Assembly: GCA_949290515.1 (NCBI GenBank)
Contig: CASERZ010000015.1
Location: forward strand, 1 to 43,195
DNA from: an uncultured Christensenella sp.
GTDB lineage: Bacteria; Bacillota; Clostridia; Christensenellales; UBA3700
Length of the DNA stretch: 43,195 bases
Direction: 5' to 3'
The position numbers and the translations under genes are program-made. Of the stretch, positions 16,488 to 27,170 are shown in pieces (the stretch's first letter is position 1; each line of letters opens with the position of its first letter). The notes under the pieces are model-generated. The model was not told where the DNA came from. It was given only the letters and a program-made list of their open reading frames with translations, and did not search any database.

Positions 16488-17321
16488 ATGAAAAAAAAGC
16501 TACTGATTATATCCACTGCCGTTGTACTTCTCTCCTGCCTCGTAATGCTCGCAGGTTGCAATTTTCTCGGCGCATTCTATACCGACCGCACGCCTTACTA
16601 TATTGACGTAGCAGAAGTCGAAGACCCTAACGCGGCTAATATCGTCGCAAACAACAACTTGCTCTCGTGCACGAGAATAATCGCGTCTTTCTCCAACGGA
16701 AAAACCAGCGCGGGAAGCGGTTTCGTCGTAACCTCTGACGGATACGTAGTCACCAACAGACACTGCGTGCTTATGTACTCCTCTACGGGAAGCGACACTC
16801 CCTATAACCCTCTCGAAACGCCTCTCAACGCTACTTACAAAGTAGTTTTTGCAGATAACAAAGCTCTTTCTGCCGACTTGGTAGGTTACAGTAACGATGC
16901 CGACCTTGCTCTTTTGAAAATAAGAAATTATGCGGACTTTACGGGAAGCGCATCTTTCGAGCCCGTCAAACTTTCGAGCTCTTCGGACTTGTTTTACGGC
17001 GACAAAGTCTACACCATAGGCAATCCCGAAGATTTGGGACTTATACTTACCGAGCTTATGGTATCTTCTCCCGCAATCAAGGTTTCGTCGGATGACAGCT
17101 TCAGCTCTATTATCCTCGACGGCACTATAAACCACGGCAACAGCGGCGGCGCACTCTTTGACAAGTACGGCAACGTCGTAGGCGTAGTTTATGCGCGTAT
17201 CGAAGGCTCCAACAGCGACGCTTACGGCATAGGTTGCGCAATTCCTCTAGATACTCTCAAAGAGTTCCTCGACGAAGCGCGTGTAAAATATACCGTAGCG
17301 ACAGACCAAAGCACGGAATAA
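16488..17321 (+). CDS. Trypsin-like serine protease lipoprotein (HtrA type, no PDZ)
   Basis: This 277-residue exported protease has a signal peptide ending in the lipobox LAGC (about residues 21-24), then a chymotrypsin-fold domain. The catalytic His is in TNRHC (about 84), the Asp in DADLALLKI (about 141) and the Ser in GNSGGALF (about 218). The order and spacing are those of HtrA/DegP proteases (family S1C). The protein stops about 35 residues after the protease domain, so the PDZ domain of HtrA is absent; the tail is short. It should act on the outer face of the membrane, probably in protein quality control. GGCGG lies about 12 bases before the ATG. radC follows after 42 bases. Confidence 0.9.
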   Translation: MKKKLLIISTAVVLLSCLVMLAGCNFLGAFYTDRTPYYIDVAEVEDPNAANIVANNNLLSCTRIIASFSNGKTSAGSGFVVTSDGYVVTNRHCVLMYSSTGSDTPYNPLETPLNATYKVVFADNKALSADLVGYSNDADLALLKIRNYADFTGSASFEPVKLSSSSDLFYGDKVYTIGNPEDLGLILTELMVSSPAIKVSSDDSFSSIILDGTINHGNSGGALFDKYGNVVGVVYARIEGSNSDAYGIGCAIPLDTLKEFLDEARVKYTVATDQSTE

Positions 17322-17363
17322 CGATTTTAAATCTGAGCAAACAAGGGATTACGGGATAAGTTT

Positions 17364-18119
17364 ATGGATACAAAAGACAACAACATTCACGCGGGACACA
17401 GACAGCGTATGCGCGAACGCGTGCAAAAACTGGGTATAGAAAATCTCCCCGACCACGAGATACTGGAGTTTTTGCTATACCCTTTTATACCACTCAAAGA
17501 TACTAATGCCATTGCGCACGAACTGATAGAAAAAGCTGGCGGAAGTCTCGATAAGGTATTCGACTCCTCTCCCTCCCTGCTTATGAGCGTAAAGAATATG
17601 ACGCGCAACGCCGCGCTATTCCTCACCTCTATGCCTCAGATTTTAAAGACTTATCAGCTCAGAAAACTCGGCGAAAAACCTATGCTCGATACAATCGCGC
17701 ACACCGTGGATTATTTCCGCATACTGCTGTCCGACCTCACGCAAGAAAAAATGTATCTCGTCATAGTCAACTCCAAAGGAAAACTCGTCGACAAATGCGA
17801 GATAGGCGACAGCACCTCTCAGGAATGTACTCTCAACGTCAAGAGTTTTATTGCACGCACCACAAATTCGGGTGCCGACAATATTTTCATAGCGCACAAC
17901 CACCCCTCGGGCGACCCCTCCCCCTCTATGGCGGATTACGATTTCACGAGATGGCTGGTATCGCTCTGCGAGATTATGGGACTAAAGCTTGTCGACCATA
18001 TCGTCATAGCCGACGAAGGCTACTATTCCTTCAACGAGCACGGCGACCTCAAACAATATAAAGACGTCTACCGCGACTACGTCAAATTCGCTACCGCTAT
18101 GGATAAATTCCGTATGTGA
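17364..18119 (+). CDS. radC: RadC family JAB/MPN protein
   Basis: This 251-residue protein has the RadC plan: an N-terminal helix-hairpin-helix-like part (GHRQRMRERV, residues 11-20; LPDHEILEFLLY, 28-39) and a C-terminal JAB1/MPN domain. The metal-site motif IAHNHPSGDPSPSMADYD near residue 180 keeps both His, the Ser and the Asp expected of a zinc site; the upstream acidic residue lies in the SQECTLNV strand. RadC has long been named a DNA repair protein, but its role is unsettled. A weak ribosome site (GGGAT) precedes the ATG. It is probably co-transcribed with the protease gene and ends at a bidirectional terminator. Confidence 0.92.
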   Translation: MDTKDNNIHAGHRQRMRERVQKLGIENLPDHEILEFLLYPFIPLKDTNAIAHELIEKAGGSLDKVFDSSPSLLMSVKNMTRNAALFLTSMPQILKTYQLRKLGEKPMLDTIAHTVDYFRILLSDLTQEKMYLVIVNSKGKLVDKCEIGDSTSQECTLNVKSFIARTTNSGADNIFIAHNHPSGDPSPSMADYDFTRWLVSLCEIMGLKLVDHIVIADEGYYSFNEHGDLKQYKDVYRDYVKFATAMDKFRM

Positions 18120-18195
18120 TATTTTAATCGGTATGATTCTCAAACAACTTTATCGACGGTAATTTCTTTTTGAAAAAATAATATTTGCAAAACAA

Positions 18196-18220
18196 AAAAA
18201 ACGACCTTGCGGTCGTTTTT
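18196..18220. terminator. Bidirectional terminator between radC and lacZ
   Basis: AAAAACGACC, TTGC loop and GGTCGTTTTT form a stem with A and T runs on both sides, so it can terminate the converging radC and lacZ transcripts. Confidence 0.9.
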
Positions 18221-18243
18221 CTTTATGTGTTGTTTTTACTTTT

Positions 18244-21297
<3,054 letters not shown>

Positions 21298-21319
21298 TTA
21301 ATAAAATACGTACAATTCA

Positions 21320-21348
21320 ATTATATTAACAGCGCGCGCCTGTGTCAA
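21320..21348 (-). promoter_or_regulatory. Consensus promoter of lacZ
   Basis: Minus-strand TTGACA (complement of 21343-21348), 17-base spacer containing GCGCGCGC, and TATAAT (complement of 21320-21325). Every position matches consensus, suggesting strong expression unless repressed. The alternating GC spacer could be an operator, which is speculation. Confidence 0.85.
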
Positions 21349-21496
21349 TAAGTTGAGCAACAATGCGGGATATTTAAAAAATAATTATTCAAAAATTTAT
21401 ATAAATACAATACATAAAGATTGTATGACGATTTGCAAGCCATATTCTAAAGATTGACAAGCCGAAGTCTGAGAGAGTAAAATAGCAATGCGAGAG

Positions 21497-21787
21497 CGCA
21501 ATAGTATATAAATGGAGTAAAGCCCTTGGAGATTGGTACGATTTTTGCTTTTCTAAGACCGAGCGCGACAGGAGCGTACTAAACGTACGTGACGGCGAGG
21601 GACGTTCCCGAAATTTGCAAAGGCGCGGTGCCATACAAGGACGCAATAGAATATAAAGGGAGTAAAGCCCTTGGAGATTGGTACGATTTTTGCTTTTCTA
21701 AGACTGAGCGCGACAGGAGCGTACTAGCCGTACGTGACTGAGCGGGAGCGTCGCAGGAAAAACGAAAGGCGTGCCGATATACAAGGG
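21497..21787 (+). repeat. Two tandem copies of a structured repeat before trmL
   Basis: Units of 145 and 146 bases begin with CGCAATAG at 21497 and 21642; a third start of the unit (CGCGATAG, 21788) runs directly into trmL. The first 95 or so bases are almost identical between units, and the last 50 have diverged. In each unit the left arm beginning CCTTGGAGATTGGTACG pairs with the right arm ending in ATACAAGG, with many G-U pairs, and the centre holds a CGTAC-n5-GTACG hairpin. The loop differs (TAAAC, TAGCC) while the stem is kept. A relative is at 30688-30814. The rest of this gap (21349-21496) is AT-rich without visible signals. Confidence 0.85.
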
Positions 21788-21801
21788 CGCGATAGAATAA
21801 T

Positions 21802-22350
21802 ATGATAAACGTAGTACTGGTCTACCCCGAAATCCCCAACAACACGGGAAATATAGTTCGTACGTGCGCGGCAACGGGCGCGCAGTTGCACGTAATCGAG
21901 CCGTGCGGATTCAGTTGGGAGGACAAATATCTGAAGAGAAGCGGTTTGGACTACTGGGATTTGGCGACGGTAAAGAGATACGAAAATATGCAGGCTTTTT
22001 TAAAAGCCAACTTCGGTGAAAAAGCCGACACGGACGACAACGTAGCTATCGCCGTGAGAAAAACTAAAGAGAACAGTAAGGCACAGTTTTTCTTTGCTTC
22101 TACAAAGTCGGCGCACAATTTTACGGAAGTGGAATACGAAGAGGACTGCTGGGTATTTTTCGGCAGAGAAACAAAAGGACTTGACGAGGAATTGTTGCAC
22201 GAAAACTACGAAAACTGCGTGAGAATACCTATGCGTGCAGAGGCACGTTCGCTCAATCTTGCCAACAGCGTAGCACTGTTCATATACGAGTATCACCGTC
22301 AGCACGGCTATGCGGGACTTAAAGAGCAAGGCAAGCTTACCAAGTATTGA
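21802..22350 (+). CDS. trmL: tRNA (cytidine(34)-2'-O)-methyltransferase, SPOUT family
   Basis: This 182-residue enzyme should use S-adenosylmethionine to methylate the ribose of the wobble base in tRNA-Leu species. SpoU/TrmH motifs are clear: NNTGNIVRTCAATG (about 12-25), FFGRETKGLDEELL (about 114) and the knot-forming IPMRAEARSLNLANSVALFIYEY (about 135-157). It is about 25 residues longer than E. coli TrmL; extra residues sit around KADTDDN. The ATG is only 14 bases after the last repeat boundary, and the purine-rich AAGGG lies about 15 bases upstream, too far for an ideal ribosome site. A terminator follows. Confidence 0.93.
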   Translation: MINVVLVYPEIPNNTGNIVRTCAATGAQLHVIEPCGFSWEDKYLKRSGLDYWDLATVKRYENMQAFLKANFGEKADTDDNVAIAVRKTKENSKAQFFFASTKSAHNFTEVEYEEDCWVFFGRETKGLDEELLHENYENCVRIPMRAEARSLNLANSVALFIYEYHRQHGYAGLKEQGKLTKY

Positions 22351-22396
22351 GATTTTATTAAAAGGAAAATTATTGATTAAATATTATTATCAAGTA

Positions 22397-22430
22397 AAAA
22401 AGACGGGCAAAACCCGTCTTTTGTCTTTTT
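22397..22430. terminator. Bidirectional terminator between trmL and dus
   Basis: AGACGGG (22401-22407) pairs with CCCGTCT (22413-22419), followed by TTTTGTCTTTTTTT. A run of A on the other side gives T on the minus strand, so it also ends the operon whose last gene is dus. Confidence 0.88.
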
Positions 22431-22488
22431 TTGTTATTATTTTTTTGTGCTTATCGTTTCTTAAAGAACACCTTTTTGCAAATCTTGG

Positions 22489-23409
22489 CTATACGAAATA
22501 CTTTTCTATTACGTCGCGCATCTCGTCAATACTCTTTGCGTTGAAACCCGCGAGTTTGATTTGTTTTTGTCCTTGCTTTCCCCTGCAATAATACGCGATA
22601 TGCTTTTTGAAATTGGCAAGCACGTAAGCGGGATGATGAAATTCTAAAAGCGTATCGAAGTGCGTGAGGATATCTCTTTTGAGAGAATAGCCGGCAGGCA
22701 CGCAATCCTTTATCTCGCTGAAAAGTAAGGGGTTGCCGAGCGCGCCTCGTGCTATCATCGCACCGTCCGCTCCTGTCACGCGCATAGCTTCTTCATAGCT
22801 GGATTTGTCGACTATATCCCCGTTGACGTATACGGGAATAGCAACGGCTTGCTTTACTTTTGCAATCACCGACCAGTCGGCTTTGCCCGCGTAAAGCTGT
22901 TTGCGCGTGCGACCGTGTACGGTTATCGCGCTTGCGCCGGCGTCTTGCATCGCTTTTGCAAAATCTTCGGCAATGATATTTTCCTCGCTTACGCCTATGC
23001 GGAATTTTACCGTTACGGGACGTCCGCCCTCCATAGCCGCTTTTACGACTTGTTGTGCAAGAGGTATGTTTTCGAGCAATGCGCTTCCCTCTCCGTTTTT
23101 GACGATTTTAGGTACGGGACAGCCCATATTTATGTCTATCACGTCGAATTTTGCAAGGGCTTTATGCTCGACTGCACGGCTTATGAAATCGGGTTCGCTC
23201 CCGAAAATCTGCACGCATTTTATTTTCTCGCTGTCGGTGGTATGCAACAAATCTTCCGTCTTGTCACTTCCGTAGACAAGACCTTTTGCGGATATCATCT
23301 CCGTATAAGTCATATCCGCGCCCCTCTCGGCACATACTCTTCTCAATCCTACGTCGCTGTAACCCGCTATGGGCGCAAGCACTGTTTTACCGCGAAAATC
23401 AACCTTCAC
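22489..23409 (-). CDS. tRNA-dihydrouridine synthase (DusB-like)
   Basis: This flavoenzyme reduces uridine to dihydrouridine in tRNA using FMN and NADPH. From the GTG at 23409 it is 306 residues. The FMN barrel begins KTVLAPIAGYSDVGLR, followed by CVQIFGSEPD, the catalytic Cys in NMGCPVPKIVKNGEGSALL (about 90-108), FRIGVSEEN, TVHGRTRKQLYAGKADW and IARGALGNPLLF. The GTG start was preferred because GAGGAAG lies about 8 bases upstream and it overlaps the MazG gene by 11 bases; a longer frame begins with ATG at 23439 but adds nothing conserved. It is the last gene of the minus-strand operon. Confidence 0.93.
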   Translation of the reverse strand: MKVDFRGKTVLAPIAGYSDVGLRRVCAERGADMTYTEMISAKGLVYGSDKTEDLLHTTDSEKIKCVQIFGSEPDFISRAVEHKALAKFDVIDINMGCPVPKIVKNGEGSALLENIPLAQQVVKAAMEGGRPVTVKFRIGVSEENIIAEDFAKAMQDAGASAITVHGRTRKQLYAGKADWSVIAKVKQAVAIPVYVNGDIVDKSSYEEAMRVTGADGAMIARGALGNPLLFSEIKDCVPAGYSLKRDILTHFDTLLEFHHPAYVLANFKKHIAYYCRGKQGQKQIKLAGFNAKSIDEMRDVIEKYFV

Positions 23410-24778
23410 TTTTCTTGGCTTCCTCCCACAGTTTGTCAAGCTCCTCGAGAGGTCTGCCTGCCGTCGAGCCTCCGCACTTTTCCTCTACGTAAGAGTATCT
23501 TCTCACAAATTTGTCGATAGTGCCCTGAAGCGCGACTTCACTGTCCACGCCCTTCCATCTCAAAGCGTTGACGCACGCAAAGAGCAAATCTCCGCCCTCT
23601 TTTTCTACGTCTGCGCCCTGAGCCTCGACAAACTCGCCGTACTCTTCTTTTATCTTGTCGAGTACCTGAGAGTATTCATTGAATTCGAAATCTCCCTTTG
23701 CGGCGGCTTTCTGCACTTTTTCTGCACGCATAAGCGCGGGCAATGCACGCGCAACGTGTTGCATCTTGTCCGACTGGCTCTTGTATTTTTTCTCCTTGGC
23801 TTTAGCGGCGTCCCACGCTTTCAAAGCTTCCTCGGCATTATTGGCGACTACGTCTCCGAATATATGAGTATGTCTGGAAATAAGCTTGGAACAAATACCG
23901 CTTAGGCTGTCTTCGACGTTGAATTCTCCGTTGTCCTCTCCGATAACGCAATGGAAAATGCTCTGCAAAAACAAATCTCCGCTCTCCTCAATCATATTGT
24001 CAATGTCCTCGTTGTTGATGGCTTCGACAAGCTCGTAAGCCTCTTCGATTGCATTTTCGCGTATGCTTTGGTGCGTCTGCGCCTTGTCCCATTGACAGCC
24101 GTTTTCTCCGCGCAGTATGCGCATAATGAGATATAAGTCAATGAAGTTGAAACGCTTTTTATCGACGAGTTCTTTTGCGGGTACGAATACGACAGATGAA
24201 TAATCGTAAGTCTTTTGTCTGTCGAGTTCGTAGACCATAATCTCCTTTCCCGAGAAGTATATCTTTTCTTCGTCACCCAGAATGTTTTCGAGCACAAGCT
24301 TGACTTCGCCTGCGATAAAAGCGTTGTCAACGTCGGTCACGGTAAGCGAAAGTCTGGTATCGTAGTTGAAACCCTTGAGCGAAGTCAGCTCGTAAGCACT
24401 GATTGTAAGCACTCCCACGCAAGGCTTTGCGCAAGCTATGCCGCGCGATACGGAAGGTATTATCTTCACTTCGCACTCTTGACACAATACTATTACCGAG
24501 CGGTCGTCGAGTCCGCTTCCGTTGACGCAATAAACGGTATTTTTATCTGAAGAATTTTCTATAACGTATCGGACGATTGCCCTGTCGAGATTGTCGAAAT
24601 CTCCCGACTGCTCGTAAATGAAATCAAGACTTTGCGCATCTATGCTTTGGTCGGTAAAATATGTATAGGTATCCGTCAGCTGAGTTTTGACGAACACCTT
24701 GTCTGCTTGTTTTATAGCCTCGGCTCCCTCAAGGGTGAGCTGACCTTTTTTACAACCTAATCCAACTACCGTAATCAT
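23399..24778 (-). CDS. YabN-like tetrapyrrole methylase / MazG fusion
   Basis: This 459-residue protein fuses two domains, as in Bacillus YabN. Residues 1 to about 210 resemble the tetrapyrrole methylase fold (ITVVGLGCKKGQLT at 2-15), though in YabN-type proteins this domain has no proven substrate. The rest is MazG, a nucleoside triphosphate pyrophosphohydrolase: LRGENGCQWDKAQTHQSIRENAIEEAYELVEAI (about 225-257) and EESGDLFLQSIFH supply the EExxE/ExxD magnesium site. A second MazG-like half, starting KIKEEYGEFVEAQ with GDLLFACVN, is also seen. It cleanses the nucleotide pool. It overlaps spoVB by 4 bases (ATGA) and dus by 11, so the genes are coupled. Confidence 0.93.
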   Translation of the reverse strand: MITVVGLGCKKGQLTLEGAEAIKQADKVFVKTQLTDTYTYFTDQSIDAQSLDFIYEQSGDFDNLDRAIVRYVIENSSDKNTVYCVNGSGLDDRSVIVLCQECEVKIIPSVSRGIACAKPCVGVLTISAYELTSLKGFNYDTRLSLTVTDVDNAFIAGEVKLVLENILGDEEKIYFSGKEIMVYELDRQKTYDYSSVVFVPAKELVDKKRFNFIDLYLIMRILRGENGCQWDKAQTHQSIRENAIEEAYELVEAINNEDIDNMIEESGDLFLQSIFHCVIGEDNGEFNVEDSLSGICSKLISRHTHIFGDVVANNAEEALKAWDAAKAKEKKYKSQSDKMQHVARALPALMRAEKVQKAAAKGDFEFNEYSQVLDKIKEEYGEFVEAQGADVEKEGGDLLFACVNALRWKGVDSEVALQGTIDKFVRRYSYVEEKCGGSTAGRPLEELDKLWEEAKKSEG

Positions 24779-26343
24779 ATTGTGTTTTTCTCCTTGCCGT
24801 GTATACGCCCCTCAGCTCTCGCGGCGAGTTTTTTGCAAAAAGGCAAAAGCCTCAGCTCGTCGCTGTCCAGAGCACGTAAAACGATTATTGCCGCGATATA
24901 AACCGCCCCGCCCGCAAGCGCGCCCGCTATGACGGCTATAAGGGAGTCCGAAATAAAGCTGCACGCAAAAACCGTCACACACATTATAACACCCGCAAAG
25001 AGTACTTTGGCAATACTTTTGGCAAGAATTGTGTTTTTGCCTACGAGATTATTGTATACGTATGCGTTGGCAAACATCGCAACGGAATAAAACACTATAG
25101 TAGCAAATGCGCACGCAACTATGCCGAAACGGGGAGCAAACAGCACTTGCAGGAGTATTTTTATACTGCCCGCCGTAGCTACGTTGACGAGTACGGGCTT
25201 GCTTCTTCCCAATCCCGTGAGTACGGCATTGAAGACCTCGAGCAAGGACAAAAGCAGAATGTCGATTGCGCTGATTGCCATAAGCGTAGCGGTAAGACTT
25301 TTGTCAGAAGAAGAAAGCGCGGGATACAACAGAGAAACTATCTCAGGCGCGAGAAACGCGCAACCCGCGAAAAAAGGAAAAGCTATGATAAAACATACCT
25401 TTACCGACGTAGCCGTCCTGCGCTTGATAGACACTACTTCGTAGTTGGCAAGCGAGCTTGCGAGTGCGGGTACTATCGCCACGGCTACCGACATAGCGAA
25501 AATTATAGGCATATTGATAAGAGAATTTACGGGCCCCGTCAAAAGTCCGTAATGCGTTACCGCCCTGACGTCCCCGCCGTATTCGAGAAGATTTACGATG
25601 CTGACGCTGTCGATAAACGCCACTACGGGAAAAACAAGCCCGCTGAAAGTAACGGGTAAAAGCGATTTGAAAAATCTGCGGTCGACGGGAGTAGGCATTA
25701 CCCTGCGAAAATCCTTGCTTGCGAAAAGGTATCTTACGAATACGTAGAGAAATCCTACGAATTCTCCGAGGCTCACCGCAAGCAAAGCCCCCGCTACGGA
25801 CTGCATAATGCCGTATCTCGAAAAATAAGTCGCGGCAAACAGACCGAAAGCGAGTTTGACAATCACTTCGGCTACCTGACTCACGCCGACCGTCGTCATA
25901 TTGCCGTTGCCCAAAAACCAGCCTTTGTACACTCCTGCAAGCGTGACGAAGACTATCGCGGGCGCGATTGCAACATAACATATATATACTCCGTCCGTCG
26001 ACTGTATACCTGCCAACAGACGAGAGAGTGCTATCGTCATAACGCCGCCAAGAAGTCCAGCCGCCAATGCGTAGGCAAGACTTCTTTGCAAAAGCGTCCT
26101 CACTCCGCCTGTGTTATCTGCGGAAAGCTCGCCCGACACAAGTCGCGATACGGTAACGGGGACGCCGCTTGCGAGAAGTGCCAGCACGAGCGAAAAAAAG
26201 GGAAAGACGAGCTGATAGTAGCCTATCCCCTCCGCGCCCAAAACGGAAGTAAGCGATATGCGGTACACTCCGCCCAAGCCCTTTGCGATAATACTGCAAA
26301 CAGCCAGAGCGAGCGCGCCTTTTGCGAAAGTCTGCTTTTTCAT
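24775..26343 (-). CDS. spoVB: SpoVB/MurJ-like oligosaccharide flippase
   Basis: This 522-residue inner-membrane protein has about 14 hydrophobic segments and belongs to the MOP superfamily (polysaccharide biosynthesis/MviN type). The opening FAKGALALAVCSIIAKGLGGVYRISLTSVLGAEGIGYYQL pattern (from residue 5) is that of the SpoVB/YtgP branch, which flips lipid-linked cell-wall precursors; SpoVB acts in spore cortex formation, the paralogues in vegetative growth. It overlaps spoVT by 4 bases, and that pairing favours the sporulation name, although a YtgP-like general flippase cannot be excluded. Confidence 0.9.
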   Translation of the reverse strand: MKKQTFAKGALALAVCSIIAKGLGGVYRISLTSVLGAEGIGYYQLVFPFFSLVLALLASGVPVTVSRLVSGELSADNTGGVRTLLQRSLAYALAAGLLGGVMTIALSRLLAGIQSTDGVYICYVAIAPAIVFVTLAGVYKGWFLGNGNMTTVGVSQVAEVIVKLAFGLFAATYFSRYGIMQSVAGALLAVSLGEFVGFLYVFVRYLFASKDFRRVMPTPVDRRFFKSLLPVTFSGLVFPVVAFIDSVSIVNLLEYGGDVRAVTHYGLLTGPVNSLINMPIIFAMSVAVAIVPALASSLANYEVVSIKRRTATSVKVCFIIAFPFFAGCAFLAPEIVSLLYPALSSSDKSLTATLMAISAIDILLLSLLEVFNAVLTGLGRSKPVLVNVATAGSIKILLQVLFAPRFGIVACAFATIVFYSVAMFANAYVYNNLVGKNTILAKSIAKVLFAGVIMCVTVFACSFISDSLIAVIAGALAGGAVYIAAIIVLRALDSDELRLLPFCKKLAARAEGRIHGKEKNTI

Positions 26344-26861
26344 CCTATGTTGTACGCGAGATACTGCGCCATAGCGTCGCAGACTACAAAGTCGCTTCCG
26401 TCGAGTTTATGCGCGGACAAGACTATGCCCCCGTACAAATCCCCTCTCGATACCAACGGCACGATATACTGTTCGCCTCCCTCGTCAGAAGACATCTCTG
26501 TCGGTTTGACGGGATTGTCGGTAAGGTGACGACTGCGACGGTTGACGAGAAGCTTGTAAAGCTCGTCGCTTATCTCTTCTCCTTCGAGGGGCTCGCTGCC
26601 TCCGCAATGCGCGAGAATGGCGCCCGTATCGCAGATAAAGGTTTCCTTGCCCGTAGTCTTGTACAGTATTTTGCACATAGCCTGAAGCTGGTCGCTGTCC
26701 GCGCCGACTTCGTTGTACTTTTTGAGTACCAATTCTTGCTTGTCGTTGGTGTAAATCTCGAGAAGCTCTCCCTCTTTGAGTTTGAGCACTTTACGGAGTT
26801 CTTTGGGAATAACCACTCTTCCCAACTCGTCTATTCTTCTTACAATACCTGTCTCTTTCAT
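26340..26861 (-). CDS. spoVT: Stage V sporulation regulator SpoVT
   Basis: This 173-residue transcription factor has an N-terminal AbrB swapped-hairpin DNA-binding domain: TGIVRRIDELGRVVIPKELRKVLKLKEGELLEIY (about 4-37). A GAF-like domain follows (about 50-173) that carries the usual FICDTGAILAHCGG and YIVPLVSRGDLYGGIVLSA elements. SpoVT modulates sigma-G dependent genes in the forespore. The start at 26861 is fixed by GGAGGAATT; a longer frame from 26876 includes the ribosome site itself. Its presence with spoVB suggests that the organism descends from, or is, a spore former. Confidence 0.95.
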   Translation of the reverse strand: MKETGIVRRIDELGRVVIPKELRKVLKLKEGELLEIYTNDKQELVLKKYNEVGADSDQLQAMCKILYKTTGKETFICDTGAILAHCGGSEPLEGEEISDELYKLLVNRRSRHLTDNPVKPTEMSSDEGGEQYIVPLVSRGDLYGGIVLSAHKLDGSDFVVCDAMAQYLAYNIG

Positions 26862-26929
26862 AATTCCTCCGAGCATAGTATGAGCAAGAAGACAAGTTTT
26901 ATCATAGCAATTTGCTTTGTCGGCAATAT

Positions 26930-27169
26930 TCAGGATTTTTTATCAGCGTCAACGGGGAAGTAACGCGCTATTGCCTCTGCCGACAAAAAAGAAGGCGGTA
27001 TAATTTTGACCTTGATTAAGCCTTCAGGCTCGTCTGTCTCCTGCCACTCATCGAGCGCGGGAGGATAATTCGTACTGACTTTATGCGCATAAAAAGTCTT
27101 GCCTCTGTCCGTCCTTACGAGTATCTTTCCGAATGACGCGACTTTCATATACGGGGTACGGCTTGCCAT
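26930..27169 (-). CDS. 79-residue protein coupled to the baseplate-like/LRR protein
   Basis: This protein is short, soluble and of unknown family. It starts 1 base after the stop codon of the upstream gene (TGA T ATG), a strong sign of translational coupling and of joint function. It has SRTPYMKVASFGKILVRTDRGK near the start, then an acidic middle (LDEWQETDEPEGLIKVKIIPPS) and ends DADKKS. The beta-rich pattern with no signal or membrane segment could be a small cytosolic domain. spoVT begins 68 bases further on. Confidence 0.65.
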   Translation of the reverse strand: MASRTPYMKVASFGKILVRTDRGKTFYAHKVSTNYPPALDEWQETDEPEGLIKVKIIPPSFLSAEAIARYFPVDADKKS

Positions 27170-27170
27170 A

